Shown in pieces: positions 1 to 12,507 of a stretch of 64,000 bases of DNA. The translations under genes were made by a program, and so were the position numbers. The DNA is from Sipunculus nudus (lineage: Eukaryota > Annelida > Sipuncula > Golfingiida > Sipunculidae): NCBI GenBank assembly GCA_026874595.1, contig CM049311.1, forward strand, positions 38,460,676 to 38,524,675, read 5' to 3'. How positions within the stretch are numbered: position 1 is the stretch's first letter; each line of letters begins with the position of its first letter. Under the pieces are notes generated by a model. The model searched no databases, had not been told where the DNA came from, and saw only the letters and a program-made list of their open reading frames with translations.

Positions 1-656
1 CAATTGACAGACATCTGGAGAGCACAACATCCAGGGACACTTAATTACACATGGCATAGGCATAACCCAAAACCTGTGTTTTGTCGCCTGGATTACTTTC
101 TAATTAGTGATAGTCTTTGTAATTACATTTATAGTTCCGACATTGATAGTGGATATAAAACAGATCATTCACTGATAAATATAGGTTTAATGTCAAGTGA
201 TCATCCACGCGGGCCAGGTTACTGGAAACTCAACTGTTCTCTCCTTGAAGATGAGGTTTTATATAAAACAGATTAAAGAATGTATAAAAATGACTGTAAA
301 ATATAATATAGAAGCTAACCCAGCCACACTTTGGGATACATTAAAATGTCAAATAAGAGGTGAAAGCATAGCTTATGCTACTAACAAAAAGAAAAAAATT
401 TGCTGATAAATTAACCTTATTAGAGAAAGAAATGCGCAAAGCCCAGCTCCAATATAATAAAACTAAAAACCAGAAGATAAATGCAAATGGGAAATGACAG
501 AAAATAATCATAAATCCTTTATTGAGGAACGAACCAGGGGAGCTACAGTCAGATGCAGATCCAGATGGTTCTCTGAAGGAGATAAACCAACAAAATATTT
601 CCTAAATTCAGAAAAAAGAAACTTTGAACAAAAATCAATTCTTAAGTTGAAAGATA
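1..656 (+). pseudogene. LINE ORF2 fragment A: end of endonuclease and linker
   Basis: The first 270 bases read in frame 1 as the C-terminal part of an APE-type endonuclease, with RLDYFLIS and GYKTDHSLI, the latter holding the conserved Asp-His. A frameshift near 270 moves coding to frame 2 (IKECIKMTVKYN), and another shift leads to the linker stretch RGATVRCRSRWFSEGDKPTK followed by YFLNSEKRN, typical of L1-like ORF2 proteins between endonuclease and reverse transcriptase. Coding stops abruptly at KLKDK where the H1 terminus begins. The host sequence resumes in the same frame at 3423. The N-terminal catalytic part of the endonuclease lies off the window. Confidence 0.82.
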
Positions 657-3421
657 AACAAGTGACCCATGGGTCATGACGCTCAGCTGACTGGGAAGAG
701 ATTCGCAAAAGGAAATTTTATCATCTGAATGTTAGTATATACCCATTCAACTGAAGCATCAAACAGATTAACCAACAGGCCAAGATTGTGTCTGTATTAA
801 TATATATATAAAAAATAGAGAAAAAATGCGTAAAAAATACAGGTGGCTTCACCAGTCTGCAGAAACTAATAAAAACACTTAATGGTCAATATCCATGAAA
901 AGAATCGTGGTGATCTCTGCATTAGTTGTTCAGATACTTCAGCTTTTGTATCAATTTTTCCATTATTCTGAGGGATACTTGAGTCCTATAGCTTGAAGGA
1001 TATGGGTAACAGAGACCTAATTTCAGGTTTCCACAGACACTTTTCATGGGCCTCCTTGCATGACAAGAATGAAGATTCTAGGTCCAGTTGTTACAATTTG
1101 TGCCACTTTAACAGATGACACCATCCTTAAAGGTTTCAAAATAGAGAAAAAAAATCGAAAAATTGAATAAAATACAGGTGGCAAAATGTATGGTTGTTGA
1201 GCTATCAGGAACTAATCCCACAGCTTGCTCGATACCTGTCAGTCTCAAAAGGAATACCACACAGGCCACATATAAGATCAAAATATAGCAAAAGATCAAG
1301 GAAATCCATGCAAGAATTATTGTGAAACGGGTGCTTCCATATTAATTTTTATTCAATACAAGCCAACTGTACTGAGCTTTCATAAATGATGGTCATATTT
1401 ATTAAATCTTTGACCCAATGCAAGATTACATTAATATACATCCCCCTGCATTCACTTTAATAGTTCTTGAGATAATATGTTCTAAAGGAATTTAAAGATG
1501 GCGTCCTGGTGGCCATATTGGATTTCTGACAGGTCAGAAATTGAACAACAAACATCCTCTAAAAGGGACCAAACATCATAAAAACTGTCCTGGCAAAAGG
1601 ATTTCTAAAATGGCTACCTGGCAGACATAATGGTTTTCTGACAAGTCACACATCCTCCAATAAGACACTAAACTTGTAGCAATTGCTTCAAAGAATGTAA
1701 CAGCTATAAATGTCCAAAACAATTCAAAAGGCATGATCAGGTTGGAGAGCTCTCATATCAGATTTATGAACATGCAAATGTAAAAAGTGCGAGTCCAATT
1801 TGTTTTAATTATCAGCTTGCTATTCAATGGGGTCAGCAGGGTAGGTAAACTGCAAAACCTAAAAGAAAAGAAATGCAGAAAGCATCACTAAGAGTCTTGT
1901 AATCAAATAAAGCCATCCTAAATCCAGGTACAGACCCACATATTATCAGAACAAACACTTGCTGGTATATCTGATGATTTGTATAATAATATTCAGATAT
2001 CTGGAAAACTAAGTTTATTGCTATGATTCCATGATATAAACTGCAAAATGTTCCCATCATTTTATAAATCAGTAGCTAAACTTAACACTTAACTCTCATA
2101 GTCTTAATGCCTGGCCAAAGCATTCCGGCAACAGTGTTTTTGGTATGCACTAATGATATATCCTTATCACTCCATGAGCTGATACAAAAGGGAGTCATAT
2201 ATCACAAGTGTCACTGACAATTATGGGCACATAATGAGATGTACCAGTTGTGAGTGCCATATGGTTATATATACAAGAAAACAAGAAAAATAGAGATGGG
2301 TCTACAAAATAAGTTATTGTGAACTTCCCTGACCTACGACCTTGGCCTTTTGCCCACATATCAACTGGATTCTTCCTAAATGATGGGTAACTACTAACCA
2401 CTTACATCTGGCCGGGTGTAATTACTTGGCAACCAATGAGTGAATAACTTAGACCTGCAACCTTTAACCTCCTGACCAGCTGACCTCAAAATCAATTAGT
2501 TATTTCTTCATGCAAAAAGACCCATAAATATGAAGTTTGAATCAAATTCAGTGATGCATAGATGTGGCATATGTGAAAGACTGAAGGTTTGGGTTGAACA
2601 GTTTCACTTGAAATATGTTCACAAGCATTTAGAACAATATTGTGACCTTGACCTTTGACCTTTTGAACTCGAGCTCAACATCAATAGGCTTCTTCTCCTA
2701 TTGGTAGGTAAGCCATATATGACAGATGGAAAGTATAGATTGAAAAGTTTGCTGAAAATGACTCCACGCAAGAAGAGGGTGCTGTGAACTTGACCTTTGA
2801 CCTAAAAATCAACAGGTCTTTTCCCCTGTTGGCAGAGAAGCGATATCAGTGCCGAAAGGTTTGGAATGAAAGGTCTAGCTTAAAATGTGTCCACAACCTT
2901 TTCAAAGAAGTGGATCCTGTGACCCTGACCTTTGACCTTGTGACCTCAACATCTATAGGATTCTTCTCCCACTTAGTAGGTGAGCTATATGTGAAAGATC
3001 AAAGAATTGGGATGAAAGGTTTGGCTTAAAATGCATCCACAGGCTTTTCAAAGAAGTTGGTTCTGTGACCTTGACCTTTGACCTTGTGACCTCAAAATAA
3101 TTATGGTTCTTCCCTTGTTGGTAGGTGAGCTGTATGTGAAAGATGGAAGGTTTGGGATGAAAATTTTGGCTAAAAGAATTATTTCTGGGGGGTGCAAACA
3201 CACCCCATAACTTCAAGAATATAGATCGCAGTGACCCAATTTCAGGTTTGCAAGGAGATCTTTTTAGAACCTCTAAGACTGCATAGGGTTCATGGCCCTA
3301 GCCCCTATGGCTACGATTTGTGCCCTGCTAACTGACGGACGGCCGGCCGGACAGACGGAAGGACGCCGGACAAAGACCCATCGCTATAGCCAAGCATGAC
3401 TGAAAGTCAGCTGAGCTAAAA
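657..3421 (+). mobile_element. H1 Helentron-like element inserted in LINE ORF2
   Basis: The 5' end carries the palindrome GACCCATGGGTC followed by GCTCAGCTGA. The 3' end carries an ACGG-type patch (3342-3372) and the hairpin ending TCAGCTGAGCTAAAA, so the word GCTCAGCTGA recurs inverted at the end. Inside are a unit shared with 48466-52317 (790-1300), a stretch of unfamiliar sequence, and tandem units rich in GTGACCTTGACCTTTGACC (2640-3200). No target duplication is seen; the flanks join as one open LINE frame. No replicase-helicase coding is present, so it is non-autonomous. Assignment to Helentron-type elements rests on architecture. Confidence 0.8.
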
Positions 3422-5721
3422 AGGAAAACTCATTGAGGACACAAAACTAATTTTAAAAGAACAGTTTCAATTTTATAAAGATTTATATACACCAGTTGAA
3501 ACTCAAGATGGCTGTACCCATCAGTTTATTACAAAAGAGGAATTAAATACACTAAATGAAGAGGAGGCACTCATTTGTGAAGGAGATCTTTCTCCATCTG
3601 AAATTCATAAAACAATAAAATCCCTCAAAACCAATAAAACACCAGGGCCTGATGGATTCCCAGCAGAATTTTATCAAAAATTTTGGTTGGATTTAAAAAA
3701 ATACTTTATGGATGCTATTAAATATTCCTTTAACAACAATACACTGCCATTAACAATGCGCCAAGGCATCATCTGCCTTATCCCTCAGAAAGGAAAAGAT
3801 TCTCTATTATTGAAAAACCGGCGTCCTCTCTCTCTTTTAAATACAGATTATAAAATACTTGCCAAGACCATAGCTAATAGACTCAAAACTACACTACCTT
3901 CAATCATTCACTGTGATCAAACAGGTTTTATGAAAAAAAGATATATTGGAGAAAATATAATCAAAATTACAGATATATTTGCACATTCAAACAAACATAA
4001 GATAAAAAGCTATCTCATATCAATAGATTTTGAACAAGCCTTTGATTTTTTAGAATGGCCCCACATTCAAAATACATTAGATTTACTAAATTTTGGACCA
4101 CATTTTAGGAAATGGGTACAAGTACTTTATTCAAATATTAACAGTTGTGTCATAAATAGAGGATGGGCAAGTACATACTTTCCTATAAGGAGGGGTCTAA
4201 GGCAAGGTTGGCCCTTGTCTCCCTATTTATTTATACTCGCCTCAGAAATTTTAGCTGTTAAGATACGGAATAATGCAAAAATTAAAGGTGTAAATATTGG
4301 GGGTTATGAACACAAATTAATTCAATATGCAGATGATACAGTTGTTACTCTCACTGGTGGTTCCCAGTATGTTAAAGAACTTCTTAAAACATTTGAAATG
4401 TTTCACAAAATCTCTGGACTTAAAGTAAATGTTGAAAAATCTGTAGTAATGCCTATGACACTTAATGCTGATGAACAAGATAATACAGAAAGGTTAGGTC
4501 TCAAATGGAGCACTGAACCAGTAAAAATTTTGGGAATATCTGTCCATCCTGACTAGAGAAAAATGAAAAACATTAATTATAAAGAAATCCTCAGCAAAAT
4601 TAAAACAATTCATGTATGGTCATACAGAGGTATGTCACTGTCAGGGAAAATTACAATTATAAAAGCCCACATCTTATCGCAACTGATGTATGCACTGCAA
4701 GTGTCACCAAATCCATCCTTTGATCCTTAGCTTATATAAATGATACTGAAGCCTTACTTTGGAAATTTATATGGGGTAAACAAGACAGGATAAAACGAAC
4801 TACTCTTATAGCACCAGCAGAAAAAGGGGTACTAGATATGGTACATTTGAAATCTAAATTTGATTCTTTAAAAATTTCTTGGGTAAAGCATTTCTTGTCA
4901 GGCCCCTTGGATGAAGGTTGGAGGCAAATTGTTAATTTACAATTTAAGAGACTGGGCTCTTACCTATTCAAATGTAACCTTAAGTCACGTGATACAGGTA
5001 AATTTGATAAAACATGCAATCCATTTTGGAGAGATGTTTTAAATGCATGGTGCAAATACAATTTCAAAAATGTATATACTCCTGACGAAATTGTCAAGAG
5101 TTATTTTTCAACTCTCATATCAAAATAGATAAAACAAAGGTGTATAATAAAGAATTATATAATGCAGCTGTAACAAAATTGTATGATGTTTTAAAATATA
5201 ATGGTAAAAACTATATATTCCAGTCACATGCAGAACTTGTAGACAGTACAAAAGCAAAATTAGATAAAATGCAGTATATGTGTTTAATCGATGCTATCCC
5301 AGCTGTTTGGAAAAAAACGGTGAAAACGTGTATAAACATGGATAACTACAGTCCATATAAACCAAAAATTGAAACAATAATGAATATCAAGAAAGTTACA
5401 CAAAAGGTTTATAATGATTTAATTCTAGCAGTCTGTACAGAACCTAAGAAGGCTATTGAAAAGTGGTCTAAAGAAATGCAATGTGATTGTCAAGATTTTG
5501 TATTTGAAGCCTTCAAGAACATAAAAAGAACCACAGTATCAGAAGTATTAAGAATGTTTCAGTTCAGAATAATTCACAGAAATATAACTCTCAACCCTTT
5601 TTTATATTGGATAGGTAAAGCTGATAGTGAGCTCTACTCACTCTGTAAAAAAGAGAAGGAAACTCTTGTGCATATATTTTATAGTTGCTGTGTAACACAG
5701 ACCATATTATCACAATTAAAA
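3422..5721 (+). pseudogene. LINE ORF2 fragment B: reverse transcriptase and C-terminal region
   Basis: An open stretch from 3423 to the stop at 4554 gives about 377 residues of reverse transcriptase: TPGPDGFPAEFYQKFW, then LISIDFEQAFD, GLRQGWPLSPYLF and QYADDTVV, which supply the fingers, the catalytic Asp region and the YADD box. A stop at 4554 follows GISVHPD where relatives continue. After a further stop near 4727 and a frameshift, coding continues at 4740-5128 (WKFIWGKQDRIKR) and again at 5140-5721 (FQFRIIHRNITLNPFLYWIG, then a Cys-rich end HIFYSCC). Coding is broken at 5721 by a second H1 terminus. The reading is degenerate but long and unmistakable. Confidence 0.9.
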
Positions 5722-7312
5722 CAAGGGACCCATGGGTCACGGCGCTCAGCTGATCGTGATTGGACTATAAATGTTTCTCCACTGTGATACTATATCGAGT
5801 CGATAAAGCTTATGAATATCATGTACATGTTGGGCTATTATAAAGGAATGTAATGTAATATGTGAGTAAATGATAAATGAAATTACCTGACTGATGGATT
5901 AATAGAGTCAAATAAAGTGGTTTATTTTTTATTTATTTAGGAGGGGTTGAAAATTGTGATATATTTGAGCAAATATGAATGCAATGACAGCAGTAATAAG
6001 CAGTAGTAGATGATAAGGCTATTTGTTGAAGGATCTAAAGTGTATGGTAGTCTGCAAGCGTTCAATTTGACAGATATGATGTTATGATTATCTATGTGAT
6101 TTATGAATATGTGACTGTATGACACAATATCTCTTTAGTCTTGACAATGTACATTATTGTGATGCCCACTATGTCTACATATTACACAATATTGACATAA
6201 TTTCTGGCATGTACATAGGTACCTATGGACGAATAGTTATACAAAATATTAAAGTATGAATATATCTGATTCATCTTGTTCTTGCTTACTGAGGCTGACT
6301 TTGGGATGGGGTTCGGAGAAGGGAAAAGTGAGGGTAGCACAAAGGTGGATGTAGAAATATTCTATTGTAATGTTTTTCATTTATAAGAATATGAAAAGCT
6401 AAGAGGAAAGGGGCCCTCCTACTTGGTTATAGTAAAGTTCTAAATATATGATTGCAAACTAATACTCTGACAAGACTGTCATGAAGAAAAACAGTAAAAG
6501 TTTTGAGATACTGTGTTGCATACGAAAATTTACAGATGGACAGGCAAGTGGACAGAATGGACTAATACCTTTATTTCACTCTAAGAGAATAATGCATTTA
6601 AGTTTATATATAATCCTATTTTTTTAAGCAGATCCACTTTTTCCATTAAGAAGTTTTTATCTGTATCATTTTTTTATTTACAGGTTTATAAATTTTTAAT
6701 TAAAAAACCTGAAAATATAAGTTAAAATATTAGAATTGTTGCAAAAGTTGCAATCATTATATATACAGAGTAAAAAACATTGGGTCATATTATGCATACA
6801 CATATATTTTATTATTTTTAAATCATAAATGTTTTAACTGATTTTAAAAGAAAATAATGCCACAACATGGCATCTACAAGAATATTCCTTGAATCACTAT
6901 TAAAAAGTTTTGCATATTGGAGTTTTCAGGACATGCTTAATTTTATTCACCAAAATAAAATAAAAGTAAATTTGACAAAATAAAACATCTTTTCAAATAA
7001 AGTATACACACTGTTGGTTGAATGAGGGAGAAACAATATCATTGTGCTAATTACTATCCCAGTTTTAATTAATTACTGGAATTAATAGTCAATTTCACAC
7101 CTGGTGAAGTTTTTACTCTTCTGAAGTAAGGAATTACTTATCTCATGAACATCGAGACTTTCACAGCAATACACCACTTTGTGGACACAATTAAATGTAC
7201 ACTTTAATCATTTTAACCCTGGTGGTTCAATACAAAATCTAAAATGTAGCATGTCCAAGAATAAAATAAAATACAGAAAAATTATAACATTCATCTAGTT
7301 TATGCACCAGCT

Positions 7313-7328
7313 GGGGGGGGGGGGGGGG
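7313..7328. repeat. Poly-G tract (16 G)
   Basis: A homopolymer run inside an H1 internal module, followed by a short GC-richer patch (to about 7440). Similar G or C runs occur at 9219, 25663, 31958, 42420, 46011 and 54542. Confidence 0.9.
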
Positions 7329-8238
7329 ATGAGTGCAGGGCAAGGGGAAGCCTGCTAGTAGTGGCCAAGCTGGGCCAAGGTAAGCTGCCTGAGGTGGGTT
7401 ACATAATGCAAGTGAAGGCTGTACTACTAGGTGGGCTAGATGTAAACAACACTTGACATGGTGTGTGAAAACATGAATAAAAGCTATTCATTCCAATCAA
7501 TTTCTTTTGAAAGTTCAGATTTTAAAAGATTAAATCCTTATGCATATATGCTGGGAAAATTAAATCAACAGTGCCAAAGTTGGACAAAATTTAAGGTATT
7601 GTTTTTTATTTATGCTAATAACTTGAAAAATTTGCAAAATTCAGATCTTATTTTGGGTAAACAATTGAATTTTGATTAAATAAAGTTATATTCCTGAAAA
7701 AAAGGTCTCTAGGTTCAGCAATTCTCATGTGAGTAAATATATTTCCTGATTTTTTTTAAAAATTGCATTATGTGTTGGCCCATAACTTCAAAATAATACT
7801 CAATACTGACCTAATTTTTGGTATGTTCATAGAAAATGTATAAAAGAATGAATACTAAATACGATCAAAAACAGATCAGGGGTTTTGATATTAGGCAGCC
7901 TTGAAGTGTAACAATGGCTTTTTTTTATGGAAAACAGAGTTTTTTTCCTTAATATCTCGAAGGAACAATATCCTAATGACCCAATTTTCGGTATGGTAGG
8001 AGATTTTGGGGACATCTAAAATTATGTCAACAGCCTGGGGAGCATAGAGATGTGCACTGAATGACCTACAGTCATCAAAGTGGACTGCATGATAATGTAA
8101 GGGAATACAACAAGAGCCTCAAAAAAAAATCAATGACTAGCCTAATTTTGCAGCTTTTATTTTCAAATTTGAGATTTTAACAGATTAAATCCTTATGTAT
8201 ACATGGTGTGAAAATTAAATCCACAGTACTTACAGGAA

Positions 8239-10120
8239 AACAAGGGACCTATGGGTCACTGTGCTCAGCTGAAGTTGACCTTGAAGGTAAAAATCTAAAA
8301 TAATATCAAATGGAGATCAAGTGTAAGAGGAAGAGGTAATAAAGGCCATGGTTGGTTCATATGATTGGTATGTATTGATGAGCAAGAAATTGTTGCAAAT
8401 AATATTTTGTGACCTGACCATGTGTTTCCTAATGTTGAAACTGAAGCATGTGAGCAGTTTTATGAACAAATGATCTGTACTATTACCATGATCATCAGTT
8501 GGCTTTTTGATTAACTGTTGACATTTCAGTATTTCAATTGAATCTATTTTTTTGTATAATATATATTATTAAATATATATGTATTTTTTTATGAAATGTT
8601 TACAGATGAAATATAACTAATTAACAACATAAAACAGGGCAAACAAAGCCTGATCTCAAATTCTGCTGTGGCATGAAAATAATGAACAAATGTTTTTATT
8701 AAATCCTAATTTTTTTATCACATCAATTTTTTTAAAATTTAAGTTTATATTTCTATACATTTCCAATAAAACAGATACATCTGAATATAAAAGTTGATTC
8801 ATAATTCTCAACTGCATCATCATAAATCTCAATCTTGTCATATAACACCACACCATGCATACAAATGTTTATTTATTTTTTACCACAAAAATGTATCTTT
8901 TAAATCTGCAAAACAATAAATATCTAAAAATAATACCTGATTAGATTTCACAATTTTTAATTGTGTCTTTATTTATCCATAATGTGCTTCATATTTTATA
9001 AATTTAAGCATACTGATGGGTTCAATTATATCTGTTAAAATCATTTAAAAGAAAATTAATTTCTTTAAAAATGCTACATTAACACAACATGGCATCTTCT
9101 GGATTACACTTGAATTACTTTTTTAAGGAAAGTTTTTGTATATTGGAGTGGAAACAGCGTTACAATTAAGGAAATACATTGAAAACAATAAATATTACAC
9201 TTAGTGGGTTGGGTTTGCGGGGGGGGGGGGGGGGGGGGGGGGGGGGAATTGGGGTGGTGATATTAGAATAACTGTACACCTGTCACAGCAGGGGGTCTCC
9301 CCAAGTGACTGTAACAAATCAGAAACCTTGGCATAGCCCGACTTCCAGTAACCTGGAGTGGGACCCTGCATCTGTAATCTGTTATCAAAGCAAATGACTA
9401 CAGTAGAGCCTCAAGAAAAAAAATCAATAACTAGCTTAATTTTAAAGCTTTTATTTTCAAATTTCAGATTTAAACAAATTTAATATTTATGTTTACATGC
9501 TGTGAAAATTAAATCAATGGTACATACAGGAGAAAAACGTGCCATGGTCAAAGTTGGGCTAAATTTAAGGTATTGATTTTATTTTTATGCTAATAACTTA
9601 AAAAATTTACAAAATTCAGATCTAATTTTGGGTAAACAATTAAATCTTAATTAAACATAGTTATATACTTGGGAAAATAGACTCTAGTTTCAAAATTTTT
9701 CATGTTAAGTGAGTAAATATTTTTCCTGATTTTTTACAAAGTCTATTATGTTCGGGCCCATAACTTAAAGAATTTATAATTAACAAACTTAATTTCTGGC
9801 ATGTACATAGGAACTATATAGAAGAATATTTATGGTAAATATGAGGAAAAACAGATGAGTGGTTTTGATATTAGGCAGTCCAGAAGAGTAAAAATAGGTT
9901 TTTAATAAAAATTTGAGGTTTTTCCTTAATTTCTCAAAGGAACGAAGTCGCAAGTACCCAGTTTTCGGCTTGGTAGGAGATCTTGGGGACATCTAACATT
10001 ATGCTGAATTTTGGATTCCTAAGTCTTACGGTTTCAAAACGTGCCACATCTACGGACGGACGGACGACGGACAATGGACCACGACTATAGCTCAGATGAC
10101 TTATAGTCAGCTGAGCTAAA
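8239..10120 (+). mobile_element. H1 element nested inside another H1
   Basis: The 5' end at 8241 reads CAAGGGACCTATGGGTCACT followed by GCTCAGCTGA. The 3' end at 10085-10120 has the hairpin and TCAGCTGAGCTAAAA. The outer H1 stops at 8240 and picks up at about 10121 with the missing words, so this is a clean insertion at an A run without visible target duplication. The section 8277-8545 has a diverged relative at 26854-27140. A 28-base G run lies at 9219-9246. Confidence 0.75.
9219..9246. repeat. Poly-G tract (28 G)
   Basis: An uninterrupted run of G inside the nested H1 element. Its length in the assembly is probably uncertain. Confidence 0.9.
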
Positions 10121-10738
10121 AACGTGTCATGGCCAAAGTTGGGCAAAATTTAAGGTATCAATTTTATATTTTTGCCAATATTTAAAAACATTTAACAAAT
10201 TTTGATCTAATTTTTGGTATACAATTAAATTTTGATTAATTAAAGTTGTATTACTGGAAAAAAGTCCCTACCTTTAACACTTTTGGTCTTAAGTGACAAA
10301 ATATCTTCCTGATTTTTTTACAAAGTGCATTATGTTTGGGCCAATAACTTTTTTAAATTATATAATACTGACTTAATATCTGGCATGTACATAGGAACTA
10401 TATAGAGGAATATTTATGGTACATATGAAGAAAACCAGATGAGTGGTTTTGATATTAGGCAGTCCTGAAGTGTGAAAATAGATTTCTAATAAAAAATTGA
10501 GGTTTTTCCTTAATATCTCAAAGGAACGAAGTCCTATTGACCCAATTTTTGGCATGGTAGGAGATTATGGGGACATCTAACTGTATGCCGAAATTCAGAT
10601 TCGTAGGTCCAACGGTGTCGAAACGTGCCAGTCTTACGGACGGACATCCAGACGGACAGACGGACGGACAGACAGACGGACGGACGACGGACAATGGACC
10701 ATGACTATAGCTCAGATGACTTATAGTCAGCTGAGCTA

Positions 10739-11021
10739 AAAATGACTTGCAAATTTACATATTATAATACCTGAAAGTAGTTTCAGTATGAAGTCTGTTA
10801 TCTTCAGCTACAACAACAATCCTCTGTTAAACACCCTCACATTATTAGTTAAACGATTTATATATGTGAGTAAATGTAAAGATATTATGCCAAATTTCAT
10901 CAATTACCAATCATATGTCAAACAGATCTATACCATAGAAAAAAATATTGCTTGTAAGAATGGTAACATATCCCTACATTATAAAAAGTGGGATGAAATG
11001 TTTTCTGAAACCTCAGCTTAG
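10739..11021 (+). pseudogene. LINE ORF2 fragment C: C-terminus
   Basis: After the H1 terminus the LINE resumes. From 10746 the frame reads through to the stop at 11019-11021 and includes SVIFSYNNNPLLNTLTLLVK, then KRFIYVSKCKD, PNFINYQSYVKQI, and HYKKWDEMF near the end. Such a tail is characteristic of L1-like ORF2 proteins. The first few codons after the junction read best in a neighbouring frame (KNDLQIYI), so one small indel is likely. The genuine LINE stop codon is 11019-11021. Confidence 0.8.
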
Positions 11022-11498
11022 CAGTTGAGAATCATTCAAACCATCTGACACAGACAACAACCTCTAAGAATCCCCCCCAATCATTTCTTTCTTCTCTCTC
11101 TCTTGGTTTTTTTTTTTTTTTTTTAATCATGATAACCCCTCTTTCTCCACCCTGAGATCATTTTCATGCAACCATGAACAAAATTTAAACAAGTTGATCA
11201 TGTTTATTTTTAAATATATACTAAAATACTTGTGCAAGAGACATTCTGTTCTTACTGTAAGTTTGACTATATACGTATTATGTTTTATTTCACGTACTTT
11301 GTTTCAAGTAGCATTTATGTCTTAAGTATGACTCTTTCCTTATTCTACATACTACTTTCCTGTGTCACTTGTGTTTTGCTTGTATTGTATTGTCATATTA
11401 TTTGTTGTAAGTCGCTTTGTGATTGTATTGTACTGGTTTATTAGTTTCCTTTTTGTAAGATGATTTATGGAATAAAAAAAAAAGAAAAAAAAAAAAAA
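11022..11498 (+). other. LINE 3' UTR with polyadenylation signal and A-rich tail
   Basis: About 450 bases of pyrimidine-rich sequence follow the ORF2 stop, including a T run at 11108-11125. AATAAA sits at 11471-11476, fused to an A-rich tail that ends at 11498. The host H1 sequence (GTGCTCTCAGGAAAC) starts right after the tail, so the LINE inserted into an older H1 module related to 13830-13850. Confidence 0.75.
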
Positions 11499-12507
11499 GT
11501 GCTCTCAGGAAACAAATGTGCCATGGTCAAAGTTGGGCAAAATTTAAGGTACTAATTTTATATTTATACTAATAACTTATAAAATTTGAAAAATTCAGAA
11601 CTAATTGTTAGTATTCAATTGAATCTTGATTATATAATGTTACATCCCTGACAAAAAATCTCTAGCTTCAGCAATCCTCTTGTTAAGCGAGTAAATATAT
11701 TTTTCCTGATTTTTTAAAAAGTGCATTATGTTTGGGCCCATAACTTAAAACAATTACGCAATACTGACATCATTTCTGGCATGTGCATAGCAAATGTATA
11801 GAAAAATATGTATATTATATATGATCAAAGTCAGATCAGTGCTTTTGATATTAGGCAGTCTTACAGTGTAACAATGGGTTTTTTTATGGAAAAATGAAAT
11901 TTTTCATTAATATTTCAAAGGAATTAAGTCCTAGTGATAAAATTCTTGGCATGGTAGGGGATTTTGGAGACATCTAACTGTATGCTAAATCTAAGGAACT
12001 TAGAGCTGAAGCTGGGGAGCTGAGCTCTAGCAAACTGCATAACACTAGCTTGATGTAAACTTGATGTGACATGGTGCTTGAAAACTTGAATAAAATCTAC
12101 AGTTTTTGATCAACTGGTTTCAAATTTTTGGTGTAAACAGACAAAATGCTAACAAAAACATGCTGTGAAAATTAAATCCACAGTACTTACAGGAAAAAAA
12201 CGTGTCATGGTCAAACTTGGGCAAAATTTAAGGTACCAATTTTATATTATTGCCAATATTTAAAAAAATTTAACAGATTTTGATCTAATTTTTGGTATAC
12301 AATTAAATTTTGATCAATTAAAGTTGTATTACTGAAAAAAAGTCCCTACCTTTAACACTTTTGGTCTTAAGAGACCAAATATCTTTCCTGATTTTTTTAC
12401 AAAGTCCATTTTGTTTGGGCCCATAACTTTTTTTAATTAAATAATACTGACTTAATTTCTGGCATGTACATAGGAACTATATAGAGAAATATTTATGATA
12501 AATATGA
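11499..12507 (+). mobile_element. Older H1 module that received the LINE
   Basis: The sequence matches H1 internal modules seen at 13850-14330 and 10140-10420: the GTGCCATGGTCAAAGTTGGG start, TTTGGGCCCATAACTT, GGCATGTGCATAG, and a short GC-richer piece near 12000. It breaks at 12507 where another H1 begins and resumes at 15129. Its 5' part lies to the left of the LINE, outside the window. Confidence 0.65.

Larger units (their letters stand above)
5722..10738 (+). mobile_element. H1 element inserted in the LINE, itself interrupted
   Basis: It begins with AACAAGGGACCCATGGGTCA directly after the LINE codons at 5721 and ends with an ACGG/ACAG microsatellite (10638-10690) and the hairpin ending TCAGCTGAGCTAAAA at 10738, after which the LINE C-terminus resumes. 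Internally it has diverged modules about 600-700 bases long, each containing the phrases TCTGGCATGTACATAGGAAC and GATATTAGGCAGTC. A complete second H1 sits at 8239-10120: host sequence before it (CACAGTACTTACAGGAAAA) continues after it (ACGTGTCATGG), just as in the uninterrupted forms at 12180-12205 and 14510-14535. No protein of its own is seen. Confidence 0.75.
1..11498 (+). mobile_element. L1-like (APE-type) non-LTR retrotransposon, degenerate, with two insertions
   Basis: One LINE runs from the left edge, where its 5' part is cut off, to an AATAAA and A-rich tail at 11471-11498. It shows in order the end of an APE endonuclease (RLDYFLIS, then a TDH version of the SDH motif), an ORF2 linker with EGDKPTKYFLN, a reverse transcriptase with TPGPDG and YADDT, a long C-terminal region, and a 3' UTR. 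Coding is split into 1-656, 3422-5721 and 10739-11021 by two H1 elements. Removing the first restores the reading frame; the second junction reads through for about nine codons. Frameshifts near 270 and 4735 and stops at 4554 and about 4727 show it is dead. It lies antisense to CPT1. The order and motifs fit the L1/Tx1 group; the exact clade is not determined. Confidence 0.88.

Noticed and set aside
10127-10738. Dimeric 3' end of H1 by end read-through
   Set aside because: At first the doubled hairpins (10120 and 10738; likewise 15128 and 15382) looked like tandem ends, but the flanks show that the outer H1 continues exactly after the inner one, so nested insertion explains them.
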